Under the pieces are notes generated by a model, which searched no databases, was not told the DNA's origin, and was given only the letters and a program-made list of their open reading frames with translations. Below are positions 40,064 to 47,260 of a stretch of DNA of 64,000 nucleotides, piece after piece (the first letter of the stretch is position 1; each line of letters begins with the position of its first letter). The DNA is from Hymenobacter guriensis. Its GTDB lineage: Bacteria > Bacteroidota > Bacteroidia > Cytophagales > Hymenobacteraceae. Both the position numbers and the translations under genes were made by a program. The stretch lies in the NCBI RefSeq assembly GCF_015773195.1, contig NZ_JADWYK010000004.1, positions 62,001-126,000 on the forward strand, read 5' to 3'.

Positions 40064-41287
40064 GTTCCGCACGGCAATCATCAACCCCAGCTCCTTGTAG
40101 CGCATGTTGAATTTCTTGGCAATGGCGGAGTTGGTGAGGGAGCCTTTGTAGGCGTACACGCCGGAGCGGAAATGCTCGTTGGTAAACAGCACCTCGTTGA
40201 TGCCGCCGTGCTGACTGATTTCCTGCAGAATGGGCGTGAAGATGTTACTCAGGGCGTTGGTAGCGGTGCGCGGCACGCGCGAGGCAATGTTAGGCACACA
40301 GTAGTGCACCACGTCGTACTTGCGGTACACCGGCTTGCTGTGGCTGGTCATTTCCGAGGTTTCAAAGCACCCGCCCTGGTCAATGCTGACATCGATGATG
40401 ACGGAGCCCGGCGACATACTGGCTACCACGTCTTCGGGCACCATGAAGGGAATACGGCCCTCCTCGGCATTCAGCGCCCCAATCACCACGTCGGCGCGAC
40501 GGATCTGCTGGTTCAGGGTGTAGGTATCCAGCGTGCTGGTGAAGAGCTGAATGCCCAGGTTTTGCTTGAGGCGACGCAGTTTGTAGAGGTGATTGTCGAA
40601 CACCTTCACCTCGGCGCCCAGCCCCGTAGCGGCGCGGGCGGCGTACTCGGCCACGGTGCCCGCCCCCAGAATCACCACCTGGGAGGGCGGCACGCCCGTA
40701 ATACCACCCAGAATCACGCCTTTGCCCTCGTTGGAGCGGGCCAGATATTCGGCGGCCACCAGCATCACGGTAGAGCCCGCAATTTCGGACATGGCCCGCA
40801 CTACCGGCCGCGCCCCCGAGGGGTCTTTTATCAGCTCAAAGCTGATGGCATTCACCTTTTTGCGCAGGATGCCCGTGATGTAGTCACTGGTGAGGGAGCC
40901 AAACTGTAGGGCCGAAATCAGGGTCTGGTTGGGCCGTAGCAAGTCGATTTCCTCGGCCGTGGGCGGGGCCACTTTCAGCACGATATCAGCCTGAAACACT
41001 TCCTTAGGCGTGTAGGCTATGCTGGCGCCGGCCTCGGAGTAGTTGTGGTCGGAGTACTTGCTGGGCTCCCCGGCCCCGCTTTCCATCACCACTTCGTGGC
41101 CTTCCTCTACCAGGTGCTTCACGGCCTCGGGCGTGAGGCAGATGCGGTTTTCCTGCAAGGAGGTTTCGCGGGGCAGCCCGATAAACAGCTTGCGCTTGCG
41201 CGTTTCCACGGCCAGCATGGATTCCTGCGTGAAGTACGCGCGGCTGGCAGCCAGCGCCTCAAATCCAGGGGGTACTGCTTCGGGCAT
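40061..41287 (-). CDS. ald: Alanine dehydrogenase
   Basis: 408 residues; interconverts alanine and pyruvate with NAD. Motifs: GLPRETSLQENRICLTPEAV (substrate loop with the catalytic Lys/Arg region), VLKVAPPTAEEIDLL, LGGITGVPPSQVVILGAGTV (Rossmann), NAEEGRIPFMV and DVSIDQGGCFETSE with the catalytic Asp. The first 30 residues before the conserved core (MPEAVPPGFEALAASRA) are slightly long but typical of the Bacteroidota form. Neighbouring tsaE lies downstream of the heptamer array, and this pair often sits near porX in the phylum. Confidence 0.96.
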   Translation of the reverse strand: MPEAVPPGFEALAASRAYFTQESMLAVETRKRKLFIGLPRETSLQENRICLTPEAVKHLVEEGHEVVMESGAGEPSKYSDHNYSEAGASIAYTPKEVFQADIVLKVAPPTAEEIDLLRPNQTLISALQFGSLTSDYITGILRKKVNAISFELIKDPSGARPVVRAMSEIAGSTVMLVAAEYLARSNEGKGVILGGITGVPPSQVVILGAGTVAEYAARAATGLGAEVKVFDNHLYKLRRLKQNLGIQLFTSTLDTYTLNQQIRRADVVIGALNAEEGRIPFMVPEDVVASMSPGSVIIDVSIDQGGCFETSEMTSHSKPVYRKYDVVHYCVPNIASRVPRTATNALSNIFTPILQEISQHGGINEVLFTNEHFRSGVYAYKGSLTNSAIAKKFNMRYKELGLMIAVRN

Positions 41288-41294
41288 CTTGGTT

Positions 41295-41394
41295 TAATTA
41301 GTAATTAATAATTAACAATTAGTAATGAGCTGATTCGATGGGCCTTGAGGCTGAAACACCGAATTCTTCATTATTAATTACTAATTATTAATTC
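41295..41394. repeat. Heptamer-array inverted repeat, TAATTAR type
   Basis: Left arm 41295-41329: TAATTAG, TAATTAA, TAATTAA, CAATTAG, TAATGAG. Right arm 41360-41394, read on the minus strand: GAATTAA, TAATTAG, TAATTAA, TAATGAA, GAATTCG. Exactly five units each, 30-nt loop. The outer right units encode the last six residues and stop of TsaE. Confidence 0.92.
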
Positions 41395-41793
41395 CCTCGC
41401 AGAGGGTCCGGTGACGGTGAGCGTGAGGAGTAGCCGATCAGGCGGCAGCAGGGCTTCGATGCGGCCGGGCCACTCTATCAGGCAAAGATAGCCAGAATCG
41501 AAGTACTCCAATGCGCCTATATCCAAGGCCTCCTGCGGAGAGTTGAGGCGGTAGAAGTCGAAGTGGTAGATGGGTTGGTCGCGGGCGTCGCGGTACTCAT
41601 TCACGAGCGAAAACGTGGGGCTGCTAACTTCCTCCGTCACGCCCAGGCTGGCACACAGCGCTTTGATGAAGGTGGTTTTGCCCGCCCCCATCTCGCCCTC
41701 GAAGCACACGAGGGAGTGGCCCGCCAGCGCCTCGCGCACCTGGGCTGCCGCCGCCGGCAGCGCCGCCAAATCAGGAATTTCAACTGTCTGCAT
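41374..41793 (-). CDS. tsaE: tRNA threonylcarbamoyladenosine biosynthesis ATPase TsaE
   Basis: 139 residues from an ATG giving MQTVEIPDLAALPAA. It is the ATPase that works with TsaB/TsaD in making t6A in tRNA. The Walker A CFEGEMGAGKTTFIKALC, the VTEEVSSPTFSLVNEY switch, YHFDFYRL and LCLIEWPGRIEALLP are all present. A TACCTTTG promoter (41799-41806, minus strand) fixes the start. The C-terminal residues ELIISN are translated from a heptamer array, so the native C-terminus has been replaced or extended. Confidence 0.95.
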   Translation of the reverse strand: MQTVEIPDLAALPAAAAQVREALAGHSLVCFEGEMGAGKTTFIKALCASLGVTEEVSSPTFSLVNEYRDARDQPIYHFDFYRLNSPQEALDIGALEYFDSGYLCLIEWPGRIEALLPPDRLLLTLTVTGPSARELIISN

Positions 41794-41798
41794 ACCGG

Positions 41799-41806
41799 CA
41801 AAGGTA
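41799..41806 (-). promoter_or_regulatory. TACCTTTG -7 element for tsaE
   Basis: Exact TAnnTTTG on the minus strand, 5 bases before the start codon, again implying a very short leader. An octamer arm begins directly upstream (41810). Confidence 0.65.
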
Positions 41807-41809
41807 AGG

Positions 41810-42032
41810 AGGTGATGAGGTAACACGTGACACGTAAGCCTGGAGGCAGGTTTAGCCATCGGAGATGGCGCGTCTGCCCGCCGACGGATAAAAGCAAGTC
41901 TCCTGACTTGCGGCTGCCCCAGCGGCCAGCCGGCGCCGCGCCGCCTGTGCCAGCTACCGGTTACCTGTCACGTGTCACGTGTCACCTGTCACGTGTCACC
42001 CCATCACCCTGTCACCTCAGCACCTATTACCT
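41810..42032. repeat. Composite array: heptamers nested within octamers
   Basis: Right side: five heptamers TGTCACG, TGTCACG, TGTCACC, TGTCACG, TGTCACC (41966-42000), then four octamers CCATCACC, CTGTCACC, TCAGCACC, TATTACCT (42001-42032). Left side: octamers AGGTGATG, AGGTAACA (41810-41825), then heptamers CGTGACA, CGTAAGC (41826-41839). The mirror order (octamer outside, heptamer inside) suggests one element inserted into another. The spacer between the arms is about 125 nt. Confidence 0.8.
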
Positions 42033-42058
42033 TTACCCGACCACAACCACACCGCACT

Positions 42059-43315
42059 ATGCAAGTTTCCCGGATGGCGGGCAGCCTTATCGGCTCCGAA
42101 ATCATTAAAATCGGCAATGAAGTAAACGATATGATCCGCCGGGGGGAGCAGATCTGCAACCTCACCATCGGCGACTTCGACCCCGGCATCTTCCCGATTC
42201 CCGACGAGCTGGCCACGGAAATCACCCAGGCCTACGCGGCGCACAACACCAACTACCCGCCCGCCAATGGCGTGGCCGAGCTGCGCCAGAGCGTGAGCAA
42301 GTTCCTGGCCGACCGCCTGGGCCTGCAGTACTCGCCCAACGACATTCTGGTGGCCGGCGGCTCCCGCCCGCTCATCTACGCCACCTACCTGGCCCTTATC
42401 GACCCCGGCGACAAAGTGGTGTTCCCGGTGCCGTCCTGGAACAACAACCACTACTGCCACCTTTCCGGCGCCGAGGGATTGATGGTGGCCACCACGCCCG
42501 AAAACAACTTCATGCCCTCGGCTGCCGACGTGGCACCCCACCTGGGCGGGGCTACGCTGCTGGCGCTCTGCTCCCCGCTCAACCCCACCGGCACTGTCTT
42601 CACCAAGGTTGATCTGGAGGAAATCTGCGACCTGGTCATTGCCGAAAACCGGCGCCGCGGCCCCGACGAAAAGCCGCTGTACATTATGTACGACCAGATT
42701 TACTGGCTGCTGACCTTCGGCAACACCGAGCACTACGACCCGGTGAACCTCCGCCCCGAGCTGCGCGACTACGTTATCTACATCGACGGCATTTCCAAGT
42801 GCCTAGCCGCTACCGGCGTGCGCGTGGGCTACGCGTTTGGCCCCAGCGTCATTATCGACAAGATGAAAGCCATTCTGGGCCACGTGGGGGCCTGGGCTCC
42901 TAAAGCCGAGCAGGTTGCCACTGCCGCCTACCTGCCCCGTCAAACCGATGTTGACGCCTTCCTTACGGATTTCCGCCACCGCGTGCAGACCAGCCTCAAC
43001 GCCCTCTACCAGGGCCTCACCGAGCTGCGCCAGCAGGGCTACCCCGTTCAGGCCGTCGTGCCAATGGGCGCCATTTACCTGACCATCAAGCTGGACGTGC
43101 TGGGCAAAACCACGCCCGCCGGCCAGCAACTCACGTCCACCAAAGAGCTGACATCGTACCTCATCAGTGAGGCGCGGCTGGCCCTGGTGCCCTTCAGCGC
43201 CTTCGGCTCGGCGCATTCTGAGCCCTGGTTCCGTGCCTCCGTGGGCGGTGCTTCCCTGGAGTCAATTCAGGCGGCTCTGCCCCGCCTGCGGGCCGCGCTG
43301 GACGCCCTGCGGTAA
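42059..43315 (+). CDS. Pyridoxal-phosphate aminotransferase, class I/II
   Basis: 418 residues from MQVSRMAGSLIGSE (MAGSLIG five codons later is possible). Fold type I features: ICNLTIGDFDPGIFPIP at the N-terminus, the PLP-binding LVAGGSRPLIYATYLALIDP, SPLNPTGTVFTKVDLEEICD, MYDQIYWLL and the Schiff-base Lys in IYIDGISKCLAATGVRVGYA. It is close to aspartate/aromatic aminotransferases; the amino donor is not deducible. A TACCTTTA sequence at 42029-42036, overlapping the end of an octamer arm, may be its promoter. Confidence 0.93.
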   Translation: MQVSRMAGSLIGSEIIKIGNEVNDMIRRGEQICNLTIGDFDPGIFPIPDELATEITQAYAAHNTNYPPANGVAELRQSVSKFLADRLGLQYSPNDILVAGGSRPLIYATYLALIDPGDKVVFPVPSWNNNHYCHLSGAEGLMVATTPENNFMPSAADVAPHLGGATLLALCSPLNPTGTVFTKVDLEEICDLVIAENRRRGPDEKPLYIMYDQIYWLLTFGNTEHYDPVNLRPELRDYVIYIDGISKCLAATGVRVGYAFGPSVIIDKMKAILGHVGAWAPKAEQVATAAYLPRQTDVDAFLTDFRHRVQTSLNALYQGLTELRQQGYPVQAVVPMGAIYLTIKLDVLGKTTPAGQQLTSTKELTSYLISEARLALVPFSAFGSAHSEPWFRASVGGASLESIQAALPRLRAALDALR

Positions 43316-43539
43316 CCGCTTCCGGTGCCTACCACCTGAGCCCGGAGCTGCGTTGCGGCTTCGGGCTTTTGCATTTTCTGGCCTGCTTGGTAGTTGACTA
43401 GATGTAAAATGCTCTACTGCGCTTGCTCTGCCTCACAGCTTGCTTTGGCGCTGCGCAAGCCGCACTTGCTGCTCTATTCCAAACCGTCAGAAAAATATTT
43501 TCCTGTTAATCAATCCATTATACTACCACAAGGTCGCTA

Positions 43540-43555
43540 TACGAAATTATTCGTG
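43540..43555. promoter_or_regulatory. MarR operator candidate upstream of marR
   Basis: TACGAA-ATTA-TTCGTG, one mismatch from the perfect palindromes TACGAA-N4-TTCGTA upstream of the receptor gene at 44104 and 44127. Confidence 0.7.
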
Positions 43556-43574
43556 TAGCGCAGGCAACCTCTAT

Positions 43575-43589
43575 GACATATCATATGTC
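43575..43589. promoter_or_regulatory. Second palindrome in front of marR
   Basis: GACATAT-C-ATATGTC is a perfect 15-bp palindrome 22 bases before the marR start; it differs from the TACGAA sites and may bind another regulator or be accidental. Confidence 0.4.
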
Positions 43590-43610
43590 TTTATGACAAA
43601 CTGATTCAGC

Positions 43611-44036
43611 ATGCTTTCCCGGATCATCTTCTACTCCATCGACAAGGCCATCCGAACCTACCGGAAGCTGGCCCAGACCAACATAGACCGGGCGGGCATT
43701 GCCATTACCATCGACCAGTGGCTGGTGCTGCGCGTGATTGAGGAAGACCAGAGCCTGACCCAGACTGAAATTGCTGAGCGGGTGCTGAAAGACCAGGCTT
43801 CCGTGGCCCGCATGATTGCGCTGCTGCTCAAGCACGGCCTGCTGGCCTCCGAGCCGGTCGCCCACGATGCCCGCCGTACCCGGCTGCAAGTGACGCCCCA
43901 GGGCCAGGCTACGCTGGCGGCCGTGGAGCCGGTAATACTGCGCAACCGCGCCCAGGCGCTGCAGGGCATTTCGGAGGAGGAACTGGCTACCCTGCGCCGC
44001 CTGCTGGAACGCATATACCTCAACTGTTCTACCTGA
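43611..44036 (+). CDS. MarR family transcriptional regulator
   Basis: 141 residues, typical MarR size. The winged helix-turn-helix is clear: IDQWLVLRVIEEDQSLTQTE, IAERVLKDQASVARMIALLL, then the wing HDARRTRLQVTPQGQATL. MarR proteins are dimers that release DNA on binding a small ligand. The same palindrome (TACGAA-N4-TTCGTA) lies in front of this gene and twice in front of the barrel receptor gene that follows, so it probably represses both itself and the receptor. Confidence 0.95.
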   Translation: MLSRIIFYSIDKAIRTYRKLAQTNIDRAGIAITIDQWLVLRVIEEDQSLTQTEIAERVLKDQASVARMIALLLKHGLLASEPVAHDARRTRLQVTPQGQATLAAVEPVILRNRAQALQGISEEELATLRRLLERIYLNCST

Positions 44037-44091
44037 GCCCTGCTCCTGCCGCCTGTCCATCGGCTCATCGGCTCATCGGCAGAAACAAAAA

Positions 44092-44099
44092 TAATTTTG
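44092..44099 (+). promoter_or_regulatory. TAATTTTG -7 element for the receptor gene
   Basis: Exact TAnnTTTG match. The two MarR palindromes begin 5 and 28 bases downstream, covering the predicted transcription start. Confidence 0.65.
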
Positions 44100-44103
44100 A
44101 ATA

Positions 44104-44142
44104 TACGAACACCTTCGTACATTTACTACGAAATCATTCGTA
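44104..44142. promoter_or_regulatory. Twin MarR operators
   Basis: Two perfect palindromes, TACGAA-CACC-TTCGTA (44104-44119) and TACGAA-ATCA-TTCGTA (44127-44142), with centres 23 bp apart, about two helical turns. They sit just after the -7 element, the expected place for repression. Confidence 0.8.
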
Positions 44143-44203
44143 TTAACTCTATACTGATTCGAATGCCCGCCTCTGCTTTCTCTCACCAACCTTCTTCTGA
44201 GCT

Positions 44204-46645
44204 ATGAAAACTCTTTCTCTTACCCTTATGAGCACGTTGCTGGCGCTGTCGGCCCGGGCTCAGGTTGCCCCCGTTACCGGCCAGGTGCGCGACGCCCAGG
44301 GCGCGGTCGTGGAGTTTGCCACCGTCACCCTGCACCGCGCCGCCGACTCATTGGTGGTGAAATCGGAATTCAGCGACGAGCGGGGCGCTTACCGGCTGGA
44401 GCCGGCCGCCGCTGGGCGATACCTGATTTCGGTGGCGCAGCTAGGTTTCCGGCGGGCCTGGACCGGGCCGCTGGAGGTAGCCGGCAGTCCGGTGGCAGCA
44501 CCTCTCATCACCCTGCAGACCAGCGGGGCTACTACTCTGAAGGAAGTGACGGTAACAGGCAGCAAGCCGCTGTATGAGCGCCAGGCCGACCGCACGGTGG
44601 TGAACGTGGAAGGCAGCACGCTGGCGGCGGGCAATACGAGCTTGGATGTGCTGCGCCGCTCGCCTGGCGTGACGGTGGATGGCAACGACAACCTGGCATT
44701 GCGCGGGCGGCAGGGCTTGCTGGTGCTCATCGATGGCAAGCGGCAGCCCATGTCGGGCGCCGAGCTGGCTGATTACCTGCGCGGGCTGCCCGCCGACCAG
44801 CTCAAAAGCATTGAGCTGATAACCAACCCACCGGCCAAGTACGACGCACAGGGCGGGGCAGGCATCATTGCCATCAACCTGAAGAAAGACCAGCGCCAGG
44901 GCACCAACGGCACCGCGCAGGCCAGCCTGGGCTACGGGCGCTACCACAAAGCCACCGCGGGCCTGACGCTGAACCACCGGCGCAAGCACTACAACGTGTT
45001 TGGCTCCTACACCTTGGCCGACCGCCGCAACTACAGCGCCCTCACCATCAACCGGGACTTTTTCGACTACGCGGACAACACCCAGACGCTGGTGGGAAAG
45101 TCGTTCCAGGACAATCAGAGCGTGGGACATGGCCTTTCGCACAGCTGGAAGGCCGGGCTGGACTATACACTTTCGGAGCGCACCATCATCGGGACGGTGT
45201 TCAACGGGCTGGCCCTCAAAACCGACAGCAAAGGCTCCAACTTCTCGGAGCAGTATACCGCCGGCGGGGAGCTGACGCGGCGCTACACCTCTGACAACCG
45301 CCGCAACGGCGACGTGCCCAACTTCTCAGGCAACGTGAACTTCCGGCATACTTTTGCCGACTCGCTGGGAGGCCACGAGCTGACCGCCGATGCCGACTAC
45401 GCCCGCTACGATACGCGCCGCAACCAACTGCTGGACACCCGCTTTTCGTTTCCGCGCGACTCGGCCGACCGGTTCACCAGCGACCAGCAAAGCCTGCTCA
45501 CCATTCAATCGGTGAAGGCGGACTACACTCGACCCTTGAGTAAGGCGCTGCGCCTGGAGGCCGGCGGCAAAGTCAGCTGGGTATACTCCGACAACGACCT
45601 GGCGTTCCGCATTCCGGCCGTGGGCGGCGATGTGAGCCAGCTGGTGCGCGACCCGCTCCGCTCCAACCGTTTCCGCTACGACGAGAACATTGTGGCCGGC
45701 TACGTCAACTTCAACCAGACGCTGCCGCAGTGGACGCTGCAGGCCGGCCTGCGCGGGGAGCAAACCAACGCCGAGGGTAAGCCGGAGGCTGATTCTTTGC
45801 GCTTCAGCCGGCACTACTTCCAGCTGTTTCCGAGTGCGGCCGTGAAGCACACGTTCTCCGACAAGCACGAGCTGGCGCTGTCGCTGAGCCGGCGCATCGA
45901 CCGGCCTTCGTACGGGCAGCTGAACCCGTTTCGCTCCTACATCGACGTGACGACGTACGGGGCCGGCAACCCCGAGCTGCTGCCGCAAACCAGCTACAAC
46001 ATGGAGCTGACGCACACCTTTCAGCAGAAATACAGCGTGGGCTTGAGCTACGCCGTCACCTCGGACCCAATTATTGGCACAGTGCAGCCGGCCAAGGACG
46101 GGGGCCGGGTGGTGGTTTCGACCAGCCAGAACCTGGAGCGGCAGTATAACTACTCACTCACCTTTACGGTGCCGGTGGAGCCGGCCAAGTGGTGGAGCGT
46201 GTACAACAACGCGGTGTTTTACTACAGCCGTTTCGTGGGCAACCTAGCCGGCACGGCCCTGAACGCAGGCAGCCCCGCCTTCAACCTGAGCAGCAACAGC
46301 ACCTTTACGCTGGGCCACGACTGGAAGGCCGACCTGAACGCCACGTATCAATCCAAAGAGCGGTACGGCTACTTCCTCTCCAAGCCGCAGGGCGAACTAT
46401 CGGTGGGCGTGCAGAAAGGCTTATGGAACAACAAAGCCACCGTGAAGCTCAACGCTACCGATTTGCTGTACACCAACAAGGGCCGGGCTACCACGTCCTT
46501 CAACAACTACACCGAGCGGTTTTACCAGCGGTTTGAGTCGCGGGTGGTTACCCTGTCACTCAACTACCGCTTCGGCAACGACAAGTTAGCGCCGAGCAAG
46601 CGCCGACAAGGCGGCGCCGAAGACGAAAAGCGCCGGGCGCAGTAA
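44204..46645 (+). CDS. TonB-dependent receptor-like outer-membrane barrel protein
   Basis: 813 residues. Signal peptide (about 1-20, LLALSARAQ); CarboxypepD_reg-like domain (about 22-105, GQVRDAQGAVVEFATVTLHR); plug domain with VLRRSPGVTVDGNDNLALRG and LRGLPADQLKSIELITNPPA, then KYDAQGGAGI; barrel of the outer-membrane beta-barrel family 3 type ending RVVTLSLNYRFGNDK. No canonical TonB box is visible. The charged tail after the barrel is typical of the subgroup. Under probable MarR control, so it may take up or respond to a small toxic or signal molecule. Confidence 0.92.
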   Translation: MKTLSLTLMSTLLALSARAQVAPVTGQVRDAQGAVVEFATVTLHRAADSLVVKSEFSDERGAYRLEPAAAGRYLISVAQLGFRRAWTGPLEVAGSPVAAPLITLQTSGATTLKEVTVTGSKPLYERQADRTVVNVEGSTLAAGNTSLDVLRRSPGVTVDGNDNLALRGRQGLLVLIDGKRQPMSGAELADYLRGLPADQLKSIELITNPPAKYDAQGGAGIIAINLKKDQRQGTNGTAQASLGYGRYHKATAGLTLNHRRKHYNVFGSYTLADRRNYSALTINRDFFDYADNTQTLVGKSFQDNQSVGHGLSHSWKAGLDYTLSERTIIGTVFNGLALKTDSKGSNFSEQYTAGGELTRRYTSDNRRNGDVPNFSGNVNFRHTFADSLGGHELTADADYARYDTRRNQLLDTRFSFPRDSADRFTSDQQSLLTIQSVKADYTRPLSKALRLEAGGKVSWVYSDNDLAFRIPAVGGDVSQLVRDPLRSNRFRYDENIVAGYVNFNQTLPQWTLQAGLRGEQTNAEGKPEADSLRFSRHYFQLFPSAAVKHTFSDKHELALSLSRRIDRPSYGQLNPFRSYIDVTTYGAGNPELLPQTSYNMELTHTFQQKYSVGLSYAVTSDPIIGTVQPAKDGGRVVVSTSQNLERQYNYSLTFTVPVEPAKWWSVYNNAVFYYSRFVGNLAGTALNAGSPAFNLSSNSTFTLGHDWKADLNATYQSKERYGYFLSKPQGELSVGVQKGLWNNKATVKLNATDLLYTNKGRATTSFNNYTERFYQRFESRVVTLSLNYRFGNDKLAPSKRRQGGAEDEKRRAQ

Positions 46646-46675
46646 AGCCAACGCGGCTTCCTAATAATGTGCGAA

Positions 46676-46738
46676 ACAGACCAGCTGCACGAGTCGGAGA
46701 CGTAAACCCCTCTCTTATGGCTCGTGCAGCTGGTCTGT
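46676..46738. repeat. Perfect 18-bp inverted repeat after the receptor gene
   Basis: ACAGACCAGCTGCACGAG (46676-46693) pairs with 46721-46738 around a 27-nt loop. No T-run follows. It could be a 3' mRNA stabiliser, a Rho-independent terminator of poor design, or part of a repeat family. Confidence 0.6.
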
Positions 46739-46860
46739 TACGCGGCTCGGTGTCGAGCCCGGAACAAGTACTATAAACAGGTAAAAGCCTTTTGCAGATG
46801 TGCTTACTTGTTACATTTAGCAAACGCTTTACTGCTACAGACAGTCATTAGTTTAACTTC

Positions 46861-47208
46861 ATGAAGTTGAAACATCCAATACGTGATTTGATACTAGTCA
46901 TATTGGCTTGCGGTGGCATATATGTGTTTATCTTTATAGTTATGGGCAACCGAGATATAGCAGGAGGAGTGCTACTTAGTTGGATGCCCCAGCTAGCGGC
47001 ATTAATGTGGGCCGTTAGCTCCCGAAGTAATGGCAAAACGATTAACTATGGGCAAAACGTATTGAAAGTAGGTTGCTTTGTTACCATTGGCTTCACAGCA
47101 GGTTTAGCCCTATTTTTTTTAGTTTCCCCTCTTGGGCTTGCCATCTTTTTGCCAACAGTCATCGGTTACTTAGTCGTCCAACATATTAATCCAACAACAC
47201 ATAAGTAG
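46861..47208 (+). CDS. Small AT-rich membrane protein
   Basis: 115 residues with three likely membrane helices (LILVILACGGIYVFIFIV, LLSWMPQLAALMWAV, TIGFTAGLALFFLVSPLGLA). Composition is much richer in A+T than the genes around it, and codon use differs, so it may be transferred. It is followed at once by a bidirectional terminator. The order of helices resembles the start of some CPBP-type membrane proteases, but the catalytic motifs are absent. Function unknown. Confidence 0.72.
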   Translation: MKLKHPIRDLILVILACGGIYVFIFIVMGNRDIAGGVLLSWMPQLAALMWAVSSRSNGKTINYGQNVLKVGCFVTIGFTAGLALFFLVSPLGLAIFLPTVIGYLVVQHINPTTHK

Positions 47209-47216
47209 GCATAAAC

Positions 47217-47246
47217 AAAAAGGCCGGTCAACTGACCGGCCTTTTT
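47217..47246. terminator. Bidirectional terminator between the small membrane gene and porX
   Basis: AAAAAGGCCGGTCA and TGACCGGCCTTTTT form a perfect stem with a 2-base loop; both strands carry a T-run. Confidence 0.95.
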
Positions 47247-47260
47247 GTTTTCGCAACTAC

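Noticed and set aside
44058-44081. Octamer array CATCGGCT x 3 after marR
   Set aside because: Only three units, no inverted partner and no fourth unit, so it does not meet the rule used for the family. It may be a decayed arm.
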